Shown one piece after another: positions 14,323 to 22,924 of a stretch of DNA of 43,988 nt. The notes below the pieces were generated by a model. That model did not search any database. It saw only the letters and a list, made by a program, of their open reading frames with translations, and had not been told where the DNA came from. The stretch is from Mucilaginibacter sp. UBA5151 (GTDB taxonomy: Bacteria > Bacteroidota > Bacteroidia > Sphingobacteriales > Sphingobacteriaceae). The stretch covers positions 1 through 43,988 of the forward strand of contig DHXR01000003.1 of NCBI GenBank assembly GCA_002413785.1. Reading direction: 5' to 3'. The number at the start of each line of letters is the position of its first letter. The first letter of the stretch is position 1. The translations under genes and the position numbers were made by a program.

Positions 14323-15435
14323 TTATTTTTTGGAGGTATATTTTATAATAAGTTCCGCAGTTTTTGCCGAAGCGCCGGGCTTGCCCATTTTTACATCAAG
14401 CTTATCATAGTTATCCAGCATTTCTTTGCGGTAGCTTTTATTGTTGAGGATGTTATCCAGCTCCGCCCTTATATTTTGAGGGGAGCAATCATCCTGTATC
14501 AGTTCCTTTATAACTGCACTATCCATAATCAGGTTAACCAGCCCGATGAACCTTATTTTTACTACGGCCCTTGCAATGCCTATAGATACCGGGTGCCCTT
14601 TATAAACCAATACCTCCGGCACATTAAACAAAGCGGTTTCGAGCACCGCCGTCCCCGATGCTACTATCGCAGCTTCCGCATTACTTAGCAGGTCGTAAGT
14701 AGCGTTAAATACAACAGGGAGGCTGTTATCCTTAAAAAACTGCTCATAATATTCCCTTTTAAAGGATGGCGCTCCGGCTATGATAAACTGATAGTCGGGA
14801 AATTTCTCGCTGACACTGATCATTTCCGGCAGCAAACGGCTGATCTCCTGTTTCCGGCTCCCGGGTAATAAAGCGATTATCTTTTTACCGGATAACTGAT
14901 TGTTGCTTAAAAAATCCGCATCGGGCTTAAACGCAGCAACGGCGTCAAGCAAGGGGTTGCCCACGTAATCAACCTCCATCCCCCATTTTTTGTAAAAATC
15001 AACCTCGAAAGGAAGAATACAAAACAGGTGATCGACAATACGTTTTATTTTGAGCACCCGCTTTTGGTTCCAGGCCCAAACTTTTGGCGAAATATAAAAG
15101 CAAACCAGCAGACCCTTCTTTTTGGCAAATTCGGCTATCTTTAAATTAAAGCCGGGAAAATCTATAAGTACCAAAACATCCGGCTGCCATGCCGCTATAT
15201 CTTCTTTGCAAAATTTAAGGTTTTTCAGGATGGTGTTTAAGTTAGCGGCCACCTCAAAAAAGCCCATAAAGGCCATATCGGCAATATGCTTAACCGGGAC
15301 GCCGCCTTCGGCCTGCATCAGGTCGCCGCCAAAAAAACGGAACTCTGCCTGCGGATCGCGGGCTTTTAAAGCTTTCATTAAATTAGCTCCATGCAGGTCG
15401 CCCGAAGCTTCGCCGGCTATCAGATAGTATTTCAT
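14323..15435 (-). CDS. lpxB: Lipid-A-disaccharide synthase
   Basis: A 370-residue GT19 enzyme that joins UDP-2,3-diacylglucosamine and lipid X to form the lipid A disaccharide at the inner membrane. Diagnostic motifs are MKYYLIAGEASGDLHGANLM at the N-terminus, YISPKVWAWNQKRVLKIK, LLPGSRKQEI and ASGTAVLETALFNVPEVLVYK. Length matches the family. It overlaps the upstream 88-codon gene by 4 bases (ATGA), so translation is probably coupled in a surE-orf-lpxB operon. Confidence 0.95.
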   Translation of the reverse strand: MKYYLIAGEASGDLHGANLMKALKARDPQAEFRFFGGDLMQAEGGVPVKHIADMAFMGFFEVAANLNTILKNLKFCKEDIAAWQPDVLVLIDFPGFNLKIAEFAKKKGLLVCFYISPKVWAWNQKRVLKIKRIVDHLFCILPFEVDFYKKWGMEVDYVGNPLLDAVAAFKPDADFLSNNQLSGKKIIALLPGSRKQEISRLLPEMISVSEKFPDYQFIIAGAPSFKREYYEQFFKDNSLPVVFNATYDLLSNAEAAIVASGTAVLETALFNVPEVLVYKGHPVSIGIARAVVKIRFIGLVNLIMDSAVIKELIQDDCSPQNIRAELDNILNNKSYRKEMLDNYDKLDVKMGKPGASAKTAELIIKYTSKK

Positions 15436-15698
15436 CTTATCGGGTGGGTTTTTAAAATAAATACCAACACCATCACTGCAAAGGTAGTCAGCATTGTCCC
15501 TCTTGCAGTTTTGTCGGCGCCCTTAGTAAAACTAATCCTTATTAAAACCAGGTTTAAAGCAATTGCAACAAAATATGGCATCGCAGGCTTATTGATTAAA
15601 TAAACGTTGTTTGCTAATAAACCGGCTATTAGCCAGGCGATGGTCGGGAATATTAATGCAGCTAAAACACCAAAGAGCAAATTATTTTTTTTCAGCAT
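15432..15698 (-). CDS. Small membrane protein between surE and lpxB
   Basis: An 88-residue protein with three hydrophobic stretches (LLFGVLAALIFPTIAWLIAGL, MPYFVAIALNLVLI and TMLTTFAVMVLVFIL). It overlaps lpxB by 4 bases and follows surE after a gap of about 42 bases. From memory such a protein is often found at this place in Sphingobacteriaceae. It could support lipid A synthesis but no function is established here. Confidence 0.75.
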   Translation of the reverse strand: MLKKNNLLFGVLAALIFPTIAWLIAGLLANNVYLINKPAMPYFVAIALNLVLIRISFTKGADKTARGTMLTTFAVMVLVFILKTHPIR

Positions 15699-15740
15699 TT
15701 TTTTGGGAAGTGGTCTTTTGTTTGCAATGTACTTAAAATA

Positions 15741-16511
15741 TCATACCTCAAACTTCCACCCGTGCAATGCAGGTATGGCATGATGCGCCGTCATATCAAA
15801 CTGTACCGGCACTACCGAGGCAAAATCATGCTCCAGCGCCCATACGTCGGTATCTTCACCGCCATCATTTAACTGAAATACACCGGTTAACCAATAGTAA
15901 GGGCGTTCATGCGGGTCAATCCGTTCGTCAAATTCTTCGGCCCATTTGGCATTGGCCTGCCTGCATATTTTTACGCCTTTTATATGCGGCGTATTCGGAA
16001 AATTTACATTAAGCAAGGTTCCGGCAGGCAGTCCGTTTTTTAGAACCTGCAGGGCTATCTCCTTTACATATTTTAAGCAATGGCTGAAATCGGCCTGTAA
16101 AGTATAATCATCCAGCGAAAACCCGATGGAGGGGATGCTTTCAATCGCGCCTTCAACTGCGGCAGACATGGTGCCCGAGTACAAAACGTTAATAGAATTA
16201 TTTAAACCATGATTGATGCCTGAAACACAAAGGTCGGGCTTATTGCCCTTTAAAACTTTATTTACGGCCAGTTTCACACAATCAACGGGCGTGCCCGAGC
16301 AACGGTACATTTCAACACCTTCGTAAATATCAACTTTATCCAGCCGTAAAGGTTTACCAATAGTGATGGCATGACCCATGCCCGACTGCGGGCTGTCTGG
16401 CGCTACAACCACAACCCTGCCGATTTCCTGCATTACCTCTATTAGCGCCTTAATTCCATGGGCGGTGATGCCATCGTCATTTACAACAAGAATGGTAGGT
16501 GTTTTTTTCAT
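15741..16511 (-). CDS. surE: 5'-nucleotidase SurE
   Basis: The start is set at the ATG at 16511 (MKKTPTILVVNDDG) because the TTG upstream adds only three residues. This gives 256 residues. Motifs are VNDDGI with the metal-binding Asp pair near residues 11-12, APDSPQSGMGHAIT, SGTPVDCVKLA and SGINHGLNNS, followed by YSGTMSAAVEG. SurE removes phosphate from nucleoside 5'- and 3'-monophosphates in a metal-dependent way. It is the first gene of the surE-orf-lpxB set and is divergent from the Uma2 gene across 28 bases. Confidence 0.95.
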   Translation of the reverse strand: MKKTPTILVVNDDGITAHGIKALIEVMQEIGRVVVVAPDSPQSGMGHAITIGKPLRLDKVDIYEGVEMYRCSGTPVDCVKLAVNKVLKGNKPDLCVSGINHGLNNSINVLYSGTMSAAVEGAIESIPSIGFSLDDYTLQADFSHCLKYVKEIALQVLKNGLPAGTLLNVNFPNTPHIKGVKICRQANAKWAEEFDERIDPHERPYYWLTGVFQLNDGGEDTDVWALEHDFASVVPVQFDMTAHHAIPALHGWKFEV

Positions 16512-16527
16512 TTGACGCAAAATTAGT

Positions 16528-16535
16528 TATATTTG
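16528..16535 (+). promoter_or_regulatory. -7 box of the Uma2 gene, predicted leaderless
   Basis: TATATTTG fits TAnnTTTG and ends 4 bases before the ATG at 16540. The transcript would start at or just inside the start codon, so it would be leaderless or nearly so. Confidence 0.55.
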
Positions 16536-16539
16536 ACTT

Positions 16540-17094
16540 ATGCTTACTGTTGAAAAGAAAAAGAAATACACCGCTGATGATTACATGATGCTGGAAGAAG
16601 GTGCGCCTTTTCAATTAATTAATTATGATTTAGTTATGTCGCCGTCACCTATTCCTTTACATCAGGTAATTTCCCGTAGAATTGTTAGTGCAATCTCTTA
16701 TTTTTTAGGTGATAAAATCGACGATGGTTTTTTGGTGTATGCTCCAATGGATGTAAAACTTGATGAAGGGAATGTTTTGCAACCTGATATTCTTTATGTC
16801 ACTGCAGAAAGGAAGGCCCGGATTGTTAAAGAACGTATAGAAGGCGCACCTGATTTAGTCGTTGAAATACTATCTCCTTCAAACGCATACTATGACTTAC
16901 GTCTAAAAAAAAATATCTATGAAAAGTACGGCGTTAAAGAATATATTATAATTGACCCGATAGAACAAAGCGCCGAGTTGTATGCTTTGAAAGACGGCAT
17001 TTACTACCTCCATCAAAAAGCCCAAAATAACGAACAGTTAAATTCGTTATTGCTACCCGGTTTTAGTATTGACCTTACAAAGCTGTTTAAATAA
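16540..17094 (+). CDS. Uma2 family (DUF820) restriction-endonuclease-like protein
   Basis: A 184-residue protein. Motifs are YTADDYMMLEE, the FQLINYDLVMSPSPIPLHQ segment, LQPDILYVT (metal-binding Asp), then DLVVEILSPSN with catalytic Glu, and YEKYGVKEYIIIDP. This is the PD-(D/E)xK fold of Uma2 proteins, which are numerous in some phyla and have no clear biological role. The length is normal. It is followed by a decayed gene, so it has no operon partner. Confidence 0.88.
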   Translation: MLTVEKKKKYTADDYMMLEEGAPFQLINYDLVMSPSPIPLHQVISRRIVSAISYFLGDKIDDGFLVYAPMDVKLDEGNVLQPDILYVTAERKARIVKERIEGAPDLVVEILSPSNAYYDLRLKKNIYEKYGVKEYIIIDPIEQSAELYALKDGIYYLHQKAQNNEQLNSLLLPGFSIDLTKLFK

Positions 17095-17099
17095 AAAAG

Positions 17100-17405
17100 C
17101 ACGGGATAATCGGGTCGGGTGTGCTTGCTTATGTCCCGCTGATATCAGATCGGCAAAAAGCTTTGGCTGTGCCTGTTTCAGCGTTAAACATTAATGGAAA
17201 GGACATTATGATTTGGATTAAAAATACCGATGGCAGCTTTTCCCCCGGATGGTCAGCTTAGGGACAGGCAACCAGGTTTATGCCCCCGTACTGAGCGGTT
17301 TATCAAATAGGCGACGTTGTAGTAAGCAACGGCGCCTATTTGCTGAACAGTGGGTATGTTTTTAAGAATGGGGATGATAAAGGGGGGATGGGAGGGAAAA
17401 TATAA
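17100..17405 (+). pseudogene. C-terminal remnant of a CusB-like RND efflux adaptor
   Basis: One frame reads ALAVPVSALNINGKDIMIW then IKNTDGSFSPGW before a stop. After a frame change, NQVYAPVLSGLSN is visible, followed in another frame by GDVVVSNGAYLLNSGYVFK and a Gly/Met-rich tail ending at 17405. Together they match the C-terminal quarter of periplasmic adaptor proteins of heavy-metal RND efflux systems (CusB type). At least one internal stop and one frameshift, plus loss of the N-terminal three quarters, make this a dead fragment at the edge of the restriction-modification insert. Confidence 0.65.
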
Positions 17406-17494
17406 AGAAATGCAAATAAAAAATGTGGATTCTTTATGCTGTTTCGTACCGTATATTCGTAAATTACCGATGATTCCAATACTAATGACATTAG

Positions 17495-20473
17495 ATGACA
17501 CAAAAAGAAGAAGCATACAATGAAATAGCAGCCCTTATAGAAAGGTTTTCAGAACAATTCGACTCTTACAAAAAAGCCGAGTATAACGAAACATTAACAA
17601 GACGGGATTTCATTGACCCCTTCTTCAAGGCATTGGGTTGGGACATTGACAACCACAATGGATATGCTGAAGCTTACCGAGAAGTAATCCATGAGGACAA
17701 AGTAAAAGTTGGAAGTGCAACCAAAGCACCAGACTACTCCTTTCGACTGGTTGGCGGGAAACGACTTTTCTTTGTGGAAGCGAAAAAGCCAAGTGTTGTA
17801 GTTAAGGACGATATTGTAGCGGCTTATCAAGTTCGCAGATACGGTTGGAGTGCAAAACTTTCAATCAGTATAATTACAGACTTTGAGGAGTTTTCAATTT
17901 ACGACTGCACAAAAAAACCAATCCCCACGGACAAAGCCTCGGTAGCACGAGTAAAATACATCACTTACAAAGACTATTTAAAGGAGTTCGATTTTATTTG
18001 GAACACGTTCTCAAAAGAACGTGTTTTACAAGGCAGTTTTGACAAGTTTATTATAGGTACAGCCAATAAAAAAGGAACTGCGACGGTTGATAAAGAATTT
18101 TTGCAATCGCTTGACAGTTGGCGGACCCAACTTGCAACTTCTATAAGTTGGAATAACAAAGACCTTGACGAAGACGAAATAAATTTTGCTGTTCAGCAAA
18201 CCATTGACAGAATTATTTTCTTACGTATTGCCGAAGACCGAAGCGTAGAACCTTATGGAAACTTAAAAATTGCTTTAAAGCAAGGCGACTATTATCAAAA
18301 CCTTTTCAGCATTTTCAAAGAAGCTGATGACAAATATAATTCGGGATTATTTAATTTTAAGAAAGACCAAATAAGTAAAAACTTAAAGGTTGACAACAAG
18401 GCAATAAAAGCCATTATTACCGAACTGTATTACCCCGTTAGCCCTTATGAGTTCTCGGTTTTATCAGTTGAAATTTTAGGTTATGCTTATGAGCAGTTTC
18501 TTGGAAAAGTAATCCGAATTACTCCTGCACATCATGTAAAAATTGAGGAAAAACCCCAAGTTAGAAAAGCGGGCGGAGTTTACTACACACCTCAATACAT
18601 AGTTGAATACATCGTAAAAAACACAGTCGGAAAACTCGTTGATGGAAAGACGCCCAAAGAAATAAGCAAAATAAAAATAGTTGATCCGGCTTGTGGCAGT
18701 GGTAGTTTTTTAATCGGTGCTTATCAGTATTTGCTGGACTTTCATAAAAACTACTACACCGGGAATGGAAAAATTTCGAAGGGAACTAAAGGCAATACAT
18801 TAACCCCCGAAGGGAATCTAACAACAGCTGAAAAGAAACGTATTTTAATAAACAATATTTTCGGGGTCGACATTGATGTAAACGCCGTTGAAGTAACCAA
18901 GTTGAGTTTACTTTTGAAATGTATGGAAGGAGAAACCTCGGCTTCAATAGCTCATCAATTATCAATCTTTCACGAAAGGGTTTTGCCTACACTTGATGAA
19001 AATATAAAAGATGGCAACAGCTTAATCGATACAGATTATTATGATGCTCAATTAGATTTTGGTGATGAAAGGAAAATAAAACCATTTAGTTGGAAAAATA
19101 CTTTCCCAGAAATTTTCAAACAGCAGGGCTTTGATGTTGTCATTGGAAATCCGCCTTATCTAAAAGAAAGAGGGAGTAAGGAAATATTTGAACCTATTCT
19201 AAAATCTCGAATTGGCAAACTTTATCACCAAGGCAAAATGGACTTTTGGTATTACTTTGTACATAGAGGAATTGATATATTAAAAAGTAATGGTTATTTA
19301 GGTTTTATAACAAATAGCTATTGGATGAAAAGTGATGGTTCGTCAAAATTAATTAAACGCATATCTACAGAGCTAATCATTGATACTATTGTTGACTTTG
19401 ACAATTACAAAGTATTTGAAGATGTTAGTGGAAAACATAATATTTCAATTTATATTAAAGGACATGATTCAAATCAAAACTGCAAGGTATTAACTATTAA
19501 TAAAGGAAACCCATCTTCAAATATTGAAACATACAAAACAGAAATCATCAGGAATAAGGATTTGTTCACGGATAATAGTAAGATAAATTTGAATTCTTCT
19601 GATGACTTATTTGCTGATTGTGATATTTTAGATAATCATTTTGAAACATCTGTTGGCGTTCAAGAATCCACAGATAAAATTGCAAAAAATCAACATTCAA
19701 AGTCAAAAAATAAAAATGTTAAAGTTGGTGATGGAGTATTTGTTTTAAATGAAAAAGAAATAAAAACTCTCGGTTTCAACGATGAAGAAATAGCACTTTT
19801 CAAACCTTATGTTAATACAAGTCACATATCAAGATACAATATTAATTTTCAAAACGAGTATTTGCTTTATTCTGGTAAAACAGAAAGAGAGAAAATAGCA
19901 AAAGGGATTTATCCTAATATAAAAAAACACTTAAACAGTTTAAAAGAGTTCATCACTTCATCAAATGCTCCTTACGGAATTCATAGAACCAGAGAACAAA
20001 GATTTTTTGACGACCCAAAACTAATATGTAGGGGTATGTTCGCTGAACCTGAATTTACTTATGATGATAAGAAATTTTATTGTGGTTTTTCTTTTACAGT
20101 TGTTATTCAAAAAACAAAAAAGTATGATTTAAAACTTCTATTGGCACTTATGAATTCCAAAGCAGGAGCTTATTGGTTCAATCAAAATGGTAAAAAGAGA
20201 GGAATAGGTGTAGATATCGGAGTAAAGGTTTTCAGATTATTTCCACTTCCAAAAATTGACAAACAAAACTCAAAGGAACTAATTATTAAAATCGTAAAAC
20301 TCGTTGACCAGGTTTTAAAACTGAATGAAGAAAAAGCAGAAACAAAATTGCAAACTAAAATCAATCAACAGCAATCAAAAATTGATTATTGCGAAAGCAT
20401 GATAAATGAAATCGTATATCAGCTTTACGGATTGACAGAAGATGAAATAAAAATTGTAGAGGGGAAAGAATGA
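17495..20473 (+). CDS. Type IIG restriction-modification enzyme (nuclease + N6-adenine methylase + specificity)
   Basis: A 992-residue fused enzyme. The N-terminal nuclease has D80 and E95-A-K97 in APDYSF...FFVEAKK, a PD-(D/E)xK site. Methylase motif I is VDPACGSGSF near 396-405 and motif IV is GNPPY near 550, which indicates N6-adenine methylation as in Eco57I/TaqI-class enzymes. The region after about 600, with WYYFVHRGIDIL and long variable stretches, should recognise DNA, and the C-terminus is a coiled helix (KAETKLQTKINQQQSKID). The length fits type IIG. It overlaps the next gene by 4 bases. AT-rich composition and a flanking remnant suggest horizontal gain. Confidence 0.93.
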   Translation: MTQKEEAYNEIAALIERFSEQFDSYKKAEYNETLTRRDFIDPFFKALGWDIDNHNGYAEAYREVIHEDKVKVGSATKAPDYSFRLVGGKRLFFVEAKKPSVVVKDDIVAAYQVRRYGWSAKLSISIITDFEEFSIYDCTKKPIPTDKASVARVKYITYKDYLKEFDFIWNTFSKERVLQGSFDKFIIGTANKKGTATVDKEFLQSLDSWRTQLATSISWNNKDLDEDEINFAVQQTIDRIIFLRIAEDRSVEPYGNLKIALKQGDYYQNLFSIFKEADDKYNSGLFNFKKDQISKNLKVDNKAIKAIITELYYPVSPYEFSVLSVEILGYAYEQFLGKVIRITPAHHVKIEEKPQVRKAGGVYYTPQYIVEYIVKNTVGKLVDGKTPKEISKIKIVDPACGSGSFLIGAYQYLLDFHKNYYTGNGKISKGTKGNTLTPEGNLTTAEKKRILINNIFGVDIDVNAVEVTKLSLLLKCMEGETSASIAHQLSIFHERVLPTLDENIKDGNSLIDTDYYDAQLDFGDERKIKPFSWKNTFPEIFKQQGFDVVIGNPPYLKERGSKEIFEPILKSRIGKLYHQGKMDFWYYFVHRGIDILKSNGYLGFITNSYWMKSDGSSKLIKRISTELIIDTIVDFDNYKVFEDVSGKHNISIYIKGHDSNQNCKVLTINKGNPSSNIETYKTEIIRNKDLFTDNSKINLNSSDDLFADCDILDNHFETSVGVQESTDKIAKNQHSKSKNKNVKVGDGVFVLNEKEIKTLGFNDEEIALFKPYVNTSHISRYNINFQNEYLLYSGKTEREKIAKGIYPNIKKHLNSLKEFITSSNAPYGIHRTREQRFFDDPKLICRGMFAEPEFTYDDKKFYCGFSFTVVIQKTKKYDLKLLLALMNSKAGAYWFNQNGKKRGIGVDIGVKVFRLFPLPKIDKQNSKELIIKIVKLVDQVLKLNEEKAETKLQTKINQQQSKIDYCESMINEIVYQLYGLTEDEIKIVEGKE

Positions 20474-21420
20474 TGGCTGGATTAGATGACATAATAAAAT
20501 CAATGCAGCTTGGCCAAAATATTTTTAAGCAAATTAGGTTCGCTTCGCAACTATCGGAGTTAGCAAAATCGCAGGAAGTTTGGGAAAAAAATCTAAGCGG
20601 AATAAATATGCTCACCGAGATAGCAAAAAATTTCAAGCAGCAAGAAATTTTTAATCGTATTCATTTATCAGGACTTGATACGATTGCTAAAGCAATTGCT
20701 TCATTGCCAAAATTTGAAATTCCGACAACCGCATTTGATGCAATTAATTCTATTGCCAAACAACACGAACAACTTTTCGGAAACCTAAGAAGCATTACAG
20801 ATGCTTTGAAACTGCACAATTCAGCGTTTACGCAAGTGAATAATTTACAGTTTGCTTTGAACGGAATTTCTGGTCAGATGGCAACAATTGCAGCAGCACA
20901 GAAACAGTGGGGCTTATTAGATGACTTTGCAAATATAAGTAAACAGGCAATTGAGATTACAAACAACATTACAACCGACATTGCTTTAACAGAAGAAGAA
21001 AGCATACGATTTGAAAAATTAATTGAAACAATACTTGCTTTCTTAAAACGGAACAAAAAATTTGCAACAAATGCTTTGTTGTTTCTTTCAGTTATAGTAA
21101 ACCTAATGGCACTTTATGACTTTGTAAAACCAAAACCCGAACTTGCTACAAAAGAAGATTTGGCAAAGTTTGAAAGAAAAATTCTTCAAACAATTGAAGT
21201 TAAACTCAAAGAAGAAAAAGAATACAGAACAACAAACAGAGTTTGTAAAGTAATGTTGAAGCCAAAAAGAAAGACTTTGGTTTTAGGAACGCTCCCACTT
21301 GATTTTAATATAATCGTTTTGCAGAGTTATCACAAATGGATTTATGTAAGCTACATAAACCCGATTGACAATTTGCCTCAAACTGGTTGGGTAATGAAAA
21401 AGTATTTGATTAAGCCTTAA
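20470..21420 (+). CDS. Unknown membrane-SH3 protein coupled to the type IIG enzyme
   Basis: A 316-residue protein whose ATG overlaps the stop of the restriction enzyme (ATGA), which implies translational coupling. Residues 1 to about 190 are amphipathic helix-rich (SGLDTIAKAIASLPKFEI). There is one membrane segment near 199-218 (NALLFLSVIVNLMALYDFV), then a charged helix. The C-terminal ~65 residues (CKVMLKPKRKTLVLGTLPLD to TGWVMKKYLIK) look like a bacterial SH3 domain. I know no such partner as a standard part of type IIG systems. It may be an accessory sensor or anchor. Confidence 0.75.
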   Translation: MMAGLDDIIKSMQLGQNIFKQIRFASQLSELAKSQEVWEKNLSGINMLTEIAKNFKQQEIFNRIHLSGLDTIAKAIASLPKFEIPTTAFDAINSIAKQHEQLFGNLRSITDALKLHNSAFTQVNNLQFALNGISGQMATIAAAQKQWGLLDDFANISKQAIEITNNITTDIALTEEESIRFEKLIETILAFLKRNKKFATNALLFLSVIVNLMALYDFVKPKPELATKEDLAKFERKILQTIEVKLKEEKEYRTTNRVCKVMLKPKRKTLVLGTLPLDFNIIVLQSYHKWIYVSYINPIDNLPQTGWVMKKYLIKP

Positions 21421-21454
21421 TTCATTTTTATTAATAAAAAGTTCACAAAAACCA

Positions 21455-21688
21455 TTACCCGATATCGGTTTTCCTCTGCCAGGCGTCTTTACGGATATTT
21501 TCTAATGATCGCGGCTTGTTTGCCCAAATACCGAACAAAGCCGTAGGGTCGATTTTTTTATCGCCTTTAACGATAGGAACATTGTCATCTTTAGAAATGA
21601 CGTTGACCTTATTTATTTTAAATGCTTTGAAAAAAGCAGATAGTTTTTCCATCTCGCTTTTACTATCTATTTCGATAGTTACTTTCAT
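21455..21688 (-). CDS. Antitoxin-like small protein, no toxin partner visible
   Basis: A 77-residue protein. The N-terminus MKVTIEIDSKSEMEKLSAFF is a beta-helix start typical of small antitoxins or regulators. The C-terminus DPTALFGIWANKPRSLENIR with KDAWQRK resembles the toxin-binding tail of VapB-type antitoxins in Bacteroidota. A PIN toxin would be expected immediately downstream on the minus strand. That position instead holds the convergent restriction cassette, so this is an orphan or a stand-alone protein. Confidence 0.6.
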   Translation of the reverse strand: MKVTIEIDSKSEMEKLSAFFKAFKINKVNVISKDDNVPIVKGDKKIDPTALFGIWANKPRSLENIRKDAWQRKTDIG

Positions 21689-21827
21689 AATAAACCTTTT
21701 TTAATCCTGATTTTAGCAGAGTAGAACAAAGCTACAATTTTAAAATGATTTGAAAGCGGCTATTTACTCATCAAGCCAAACCAGGCTTTTTCTTTCGGGT
21801 TTTACTGACTTACGGTCAAAAAATCAA

Positions 21828-21856
21828 CTAATCTCTAACCTCTTATCTCTAATCTC
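21828..21856 (+). repeat. Short AT-rich word repeat upstream of lipA
   Basis: CTAATCTCTAACCTCTTATC followed by TCTAATCTC. It is closely related to 38603-38635 and, in reverse orientation, to 40248-40274. Each copy is made of near-repeats of TCTCTAA. Confidence 0.7.
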
Positions 21857-21867
21857 AACAAAACACC

Positions 21868-21875
21868 TACTTTTG
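21868..21875 (+). promoter_or_regulatory. -7 box of lipA, predicted leaderless
   Basis: TACTTTTG fits TAnnTTTG and ends 4 bases before the lipA ATG. Transcription would begin at the start codon. No clear -33 TTG is seen. Confidence 0.55.
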
Positions 21876-21879
21876 CACC

Positions 21880-22758
21880 ATGATTGAATTGCCTGTAATC
21901 CCTGCAACCCAGCCACAACGCAAACCCGACTGGCTTCGGGTGCGCCTTCCCGTGGGGAAGGAGTACGCCCAGGTGCGCAGTTTGGTGGATACCCATAAAC
22001 TGCATACCATTTGCGAAAGCGGTAATTGCCCAAATATGGGCGAATGCTGGGGCGCCGGTACTGCCACTTTTATGATATTAGGCAATATCTGCACGCGCTC
22101 CTGTTCATTTTGTGCCGTTGCCACCGGCAGGCCATTGGCTGTTGATGCCGATGAACCCAACCGCGTAGCAAACTCTGTTAAACTAATGCAGGTAAAACAC
22201 TGCGTAATCACTTCGGTTGACCGCGATGACCTGAAAGATGGCGGCTCCATCATCTGGGCCGAAACTATCAATGCCATCCGCAGGGAAAGCCCTGTAACTA
22301 CCCTGGAAACTTTATTACCCGATTTCAGAGGGGTATGGGAAAACCTTGAACGTGTGCTGGAAACCCGGCCCGAGGTAGTTTCCCATAACCTGGAAACGGT
22401 AAGGCGCTTAACACGCGAAGTGCGCATCCAGGCCAAATATGACCGCAGCCTGGAATGTTTACAGCATATAGCAAAAGCGGGGCTGCGTACCAAATCGGGC
22501 ATTATGCTGGGCCTGGGTGAAACTGAAGAAGATGTTTTGGAAGCTATGGATGATTTGCTGAACGCCGGGGTGCAGATATTAACCCTCGGACAGTATTTAC
22601 AGCCGACCCGCAGCCATCACCCGGTGATTGACTGGATACATCCTGATCAGTTTGCCCGTTACAAACAAATTGGGTTGGAAATGGGTTTCAGGTATGTAGA
22701 AAGCGGGCCATTGGTGCGATCATCATACCACGCAGAAAAACACCTGTTTGAAATTTGA
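21880..22758 (+). CDS. lipA: Lipoyl synthase
   Basis: A 292-residue radical-SAM enzyme that inserts two sulfurs into octanoyl groups on carrier proteins. The auxiliary cluster motif is CESGNCPNMGECW near residues 46-58, and the radical-SAM cluster motif is CTRSCSFC near 72-79. The C-terminal VESGPLVRSSYHAE motif, which supplies the serine ligand of the auxiliary cluster, is present. Length and start (MIELPVIPATQPQRKPDW) are normal. A strong terminator follows. Confidence 0.97.
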   Translation: MIELPVIPATQPQRKPDWLRVRLPVGKEYAQVRSLVDTHKLHTICESGNCPNMGECWGAGTATFMILGNICTRSCSFCAVATGRPLAVDADEPNRVANSVKLMQVKHCVITSVDRDDLKDGGSIIWAETINAIRRESPVTTLETLLPDFRGVWENLERVLETRPEVVSHNLETVRRLTREVRIQAKYDRSLECLQHIAKAGLRTKSGIMLGLGETEEDVLEAMDDLLNAGVQILTLGQYLQPTRSHHPVIDWIHPDQFARYKQIGLEMGFRYVESGPLVRSSYHAEKHLFEI

Positions 22759-22892
22759 TACCCCAATTGGTTTTTAACATAATTTAACATTAAAAACAAG
22801 CTATTTTACGGCTTAGCCTATAATAAAACAATATTTGGTGCGTCTGTTAATTGAGTATTTTGTTCTTTATAAGATCAGTTAATAGTTATGAG

Positions 22893-22924
22893 ACGGTTGT
22901 ACGATACTTACAACCGTTTTTTTT
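22893..22924 (+). terminator. Intrinsic terminator after lipA
   Basis: ACGGTTGT (22893-22900) pairs with ACAACCGT (22910-22917) around a 9-base loop, followed by a run of T. It lies about 135 bases after the lipA stop and abuts the end of the convergent nnr gene. Confidence 0.8.

Noticed and set aside
21867..22502. 211-codon minus-strand frame opposite lipA
   Set aside because: It is a shadow of the lipA coding sequence.
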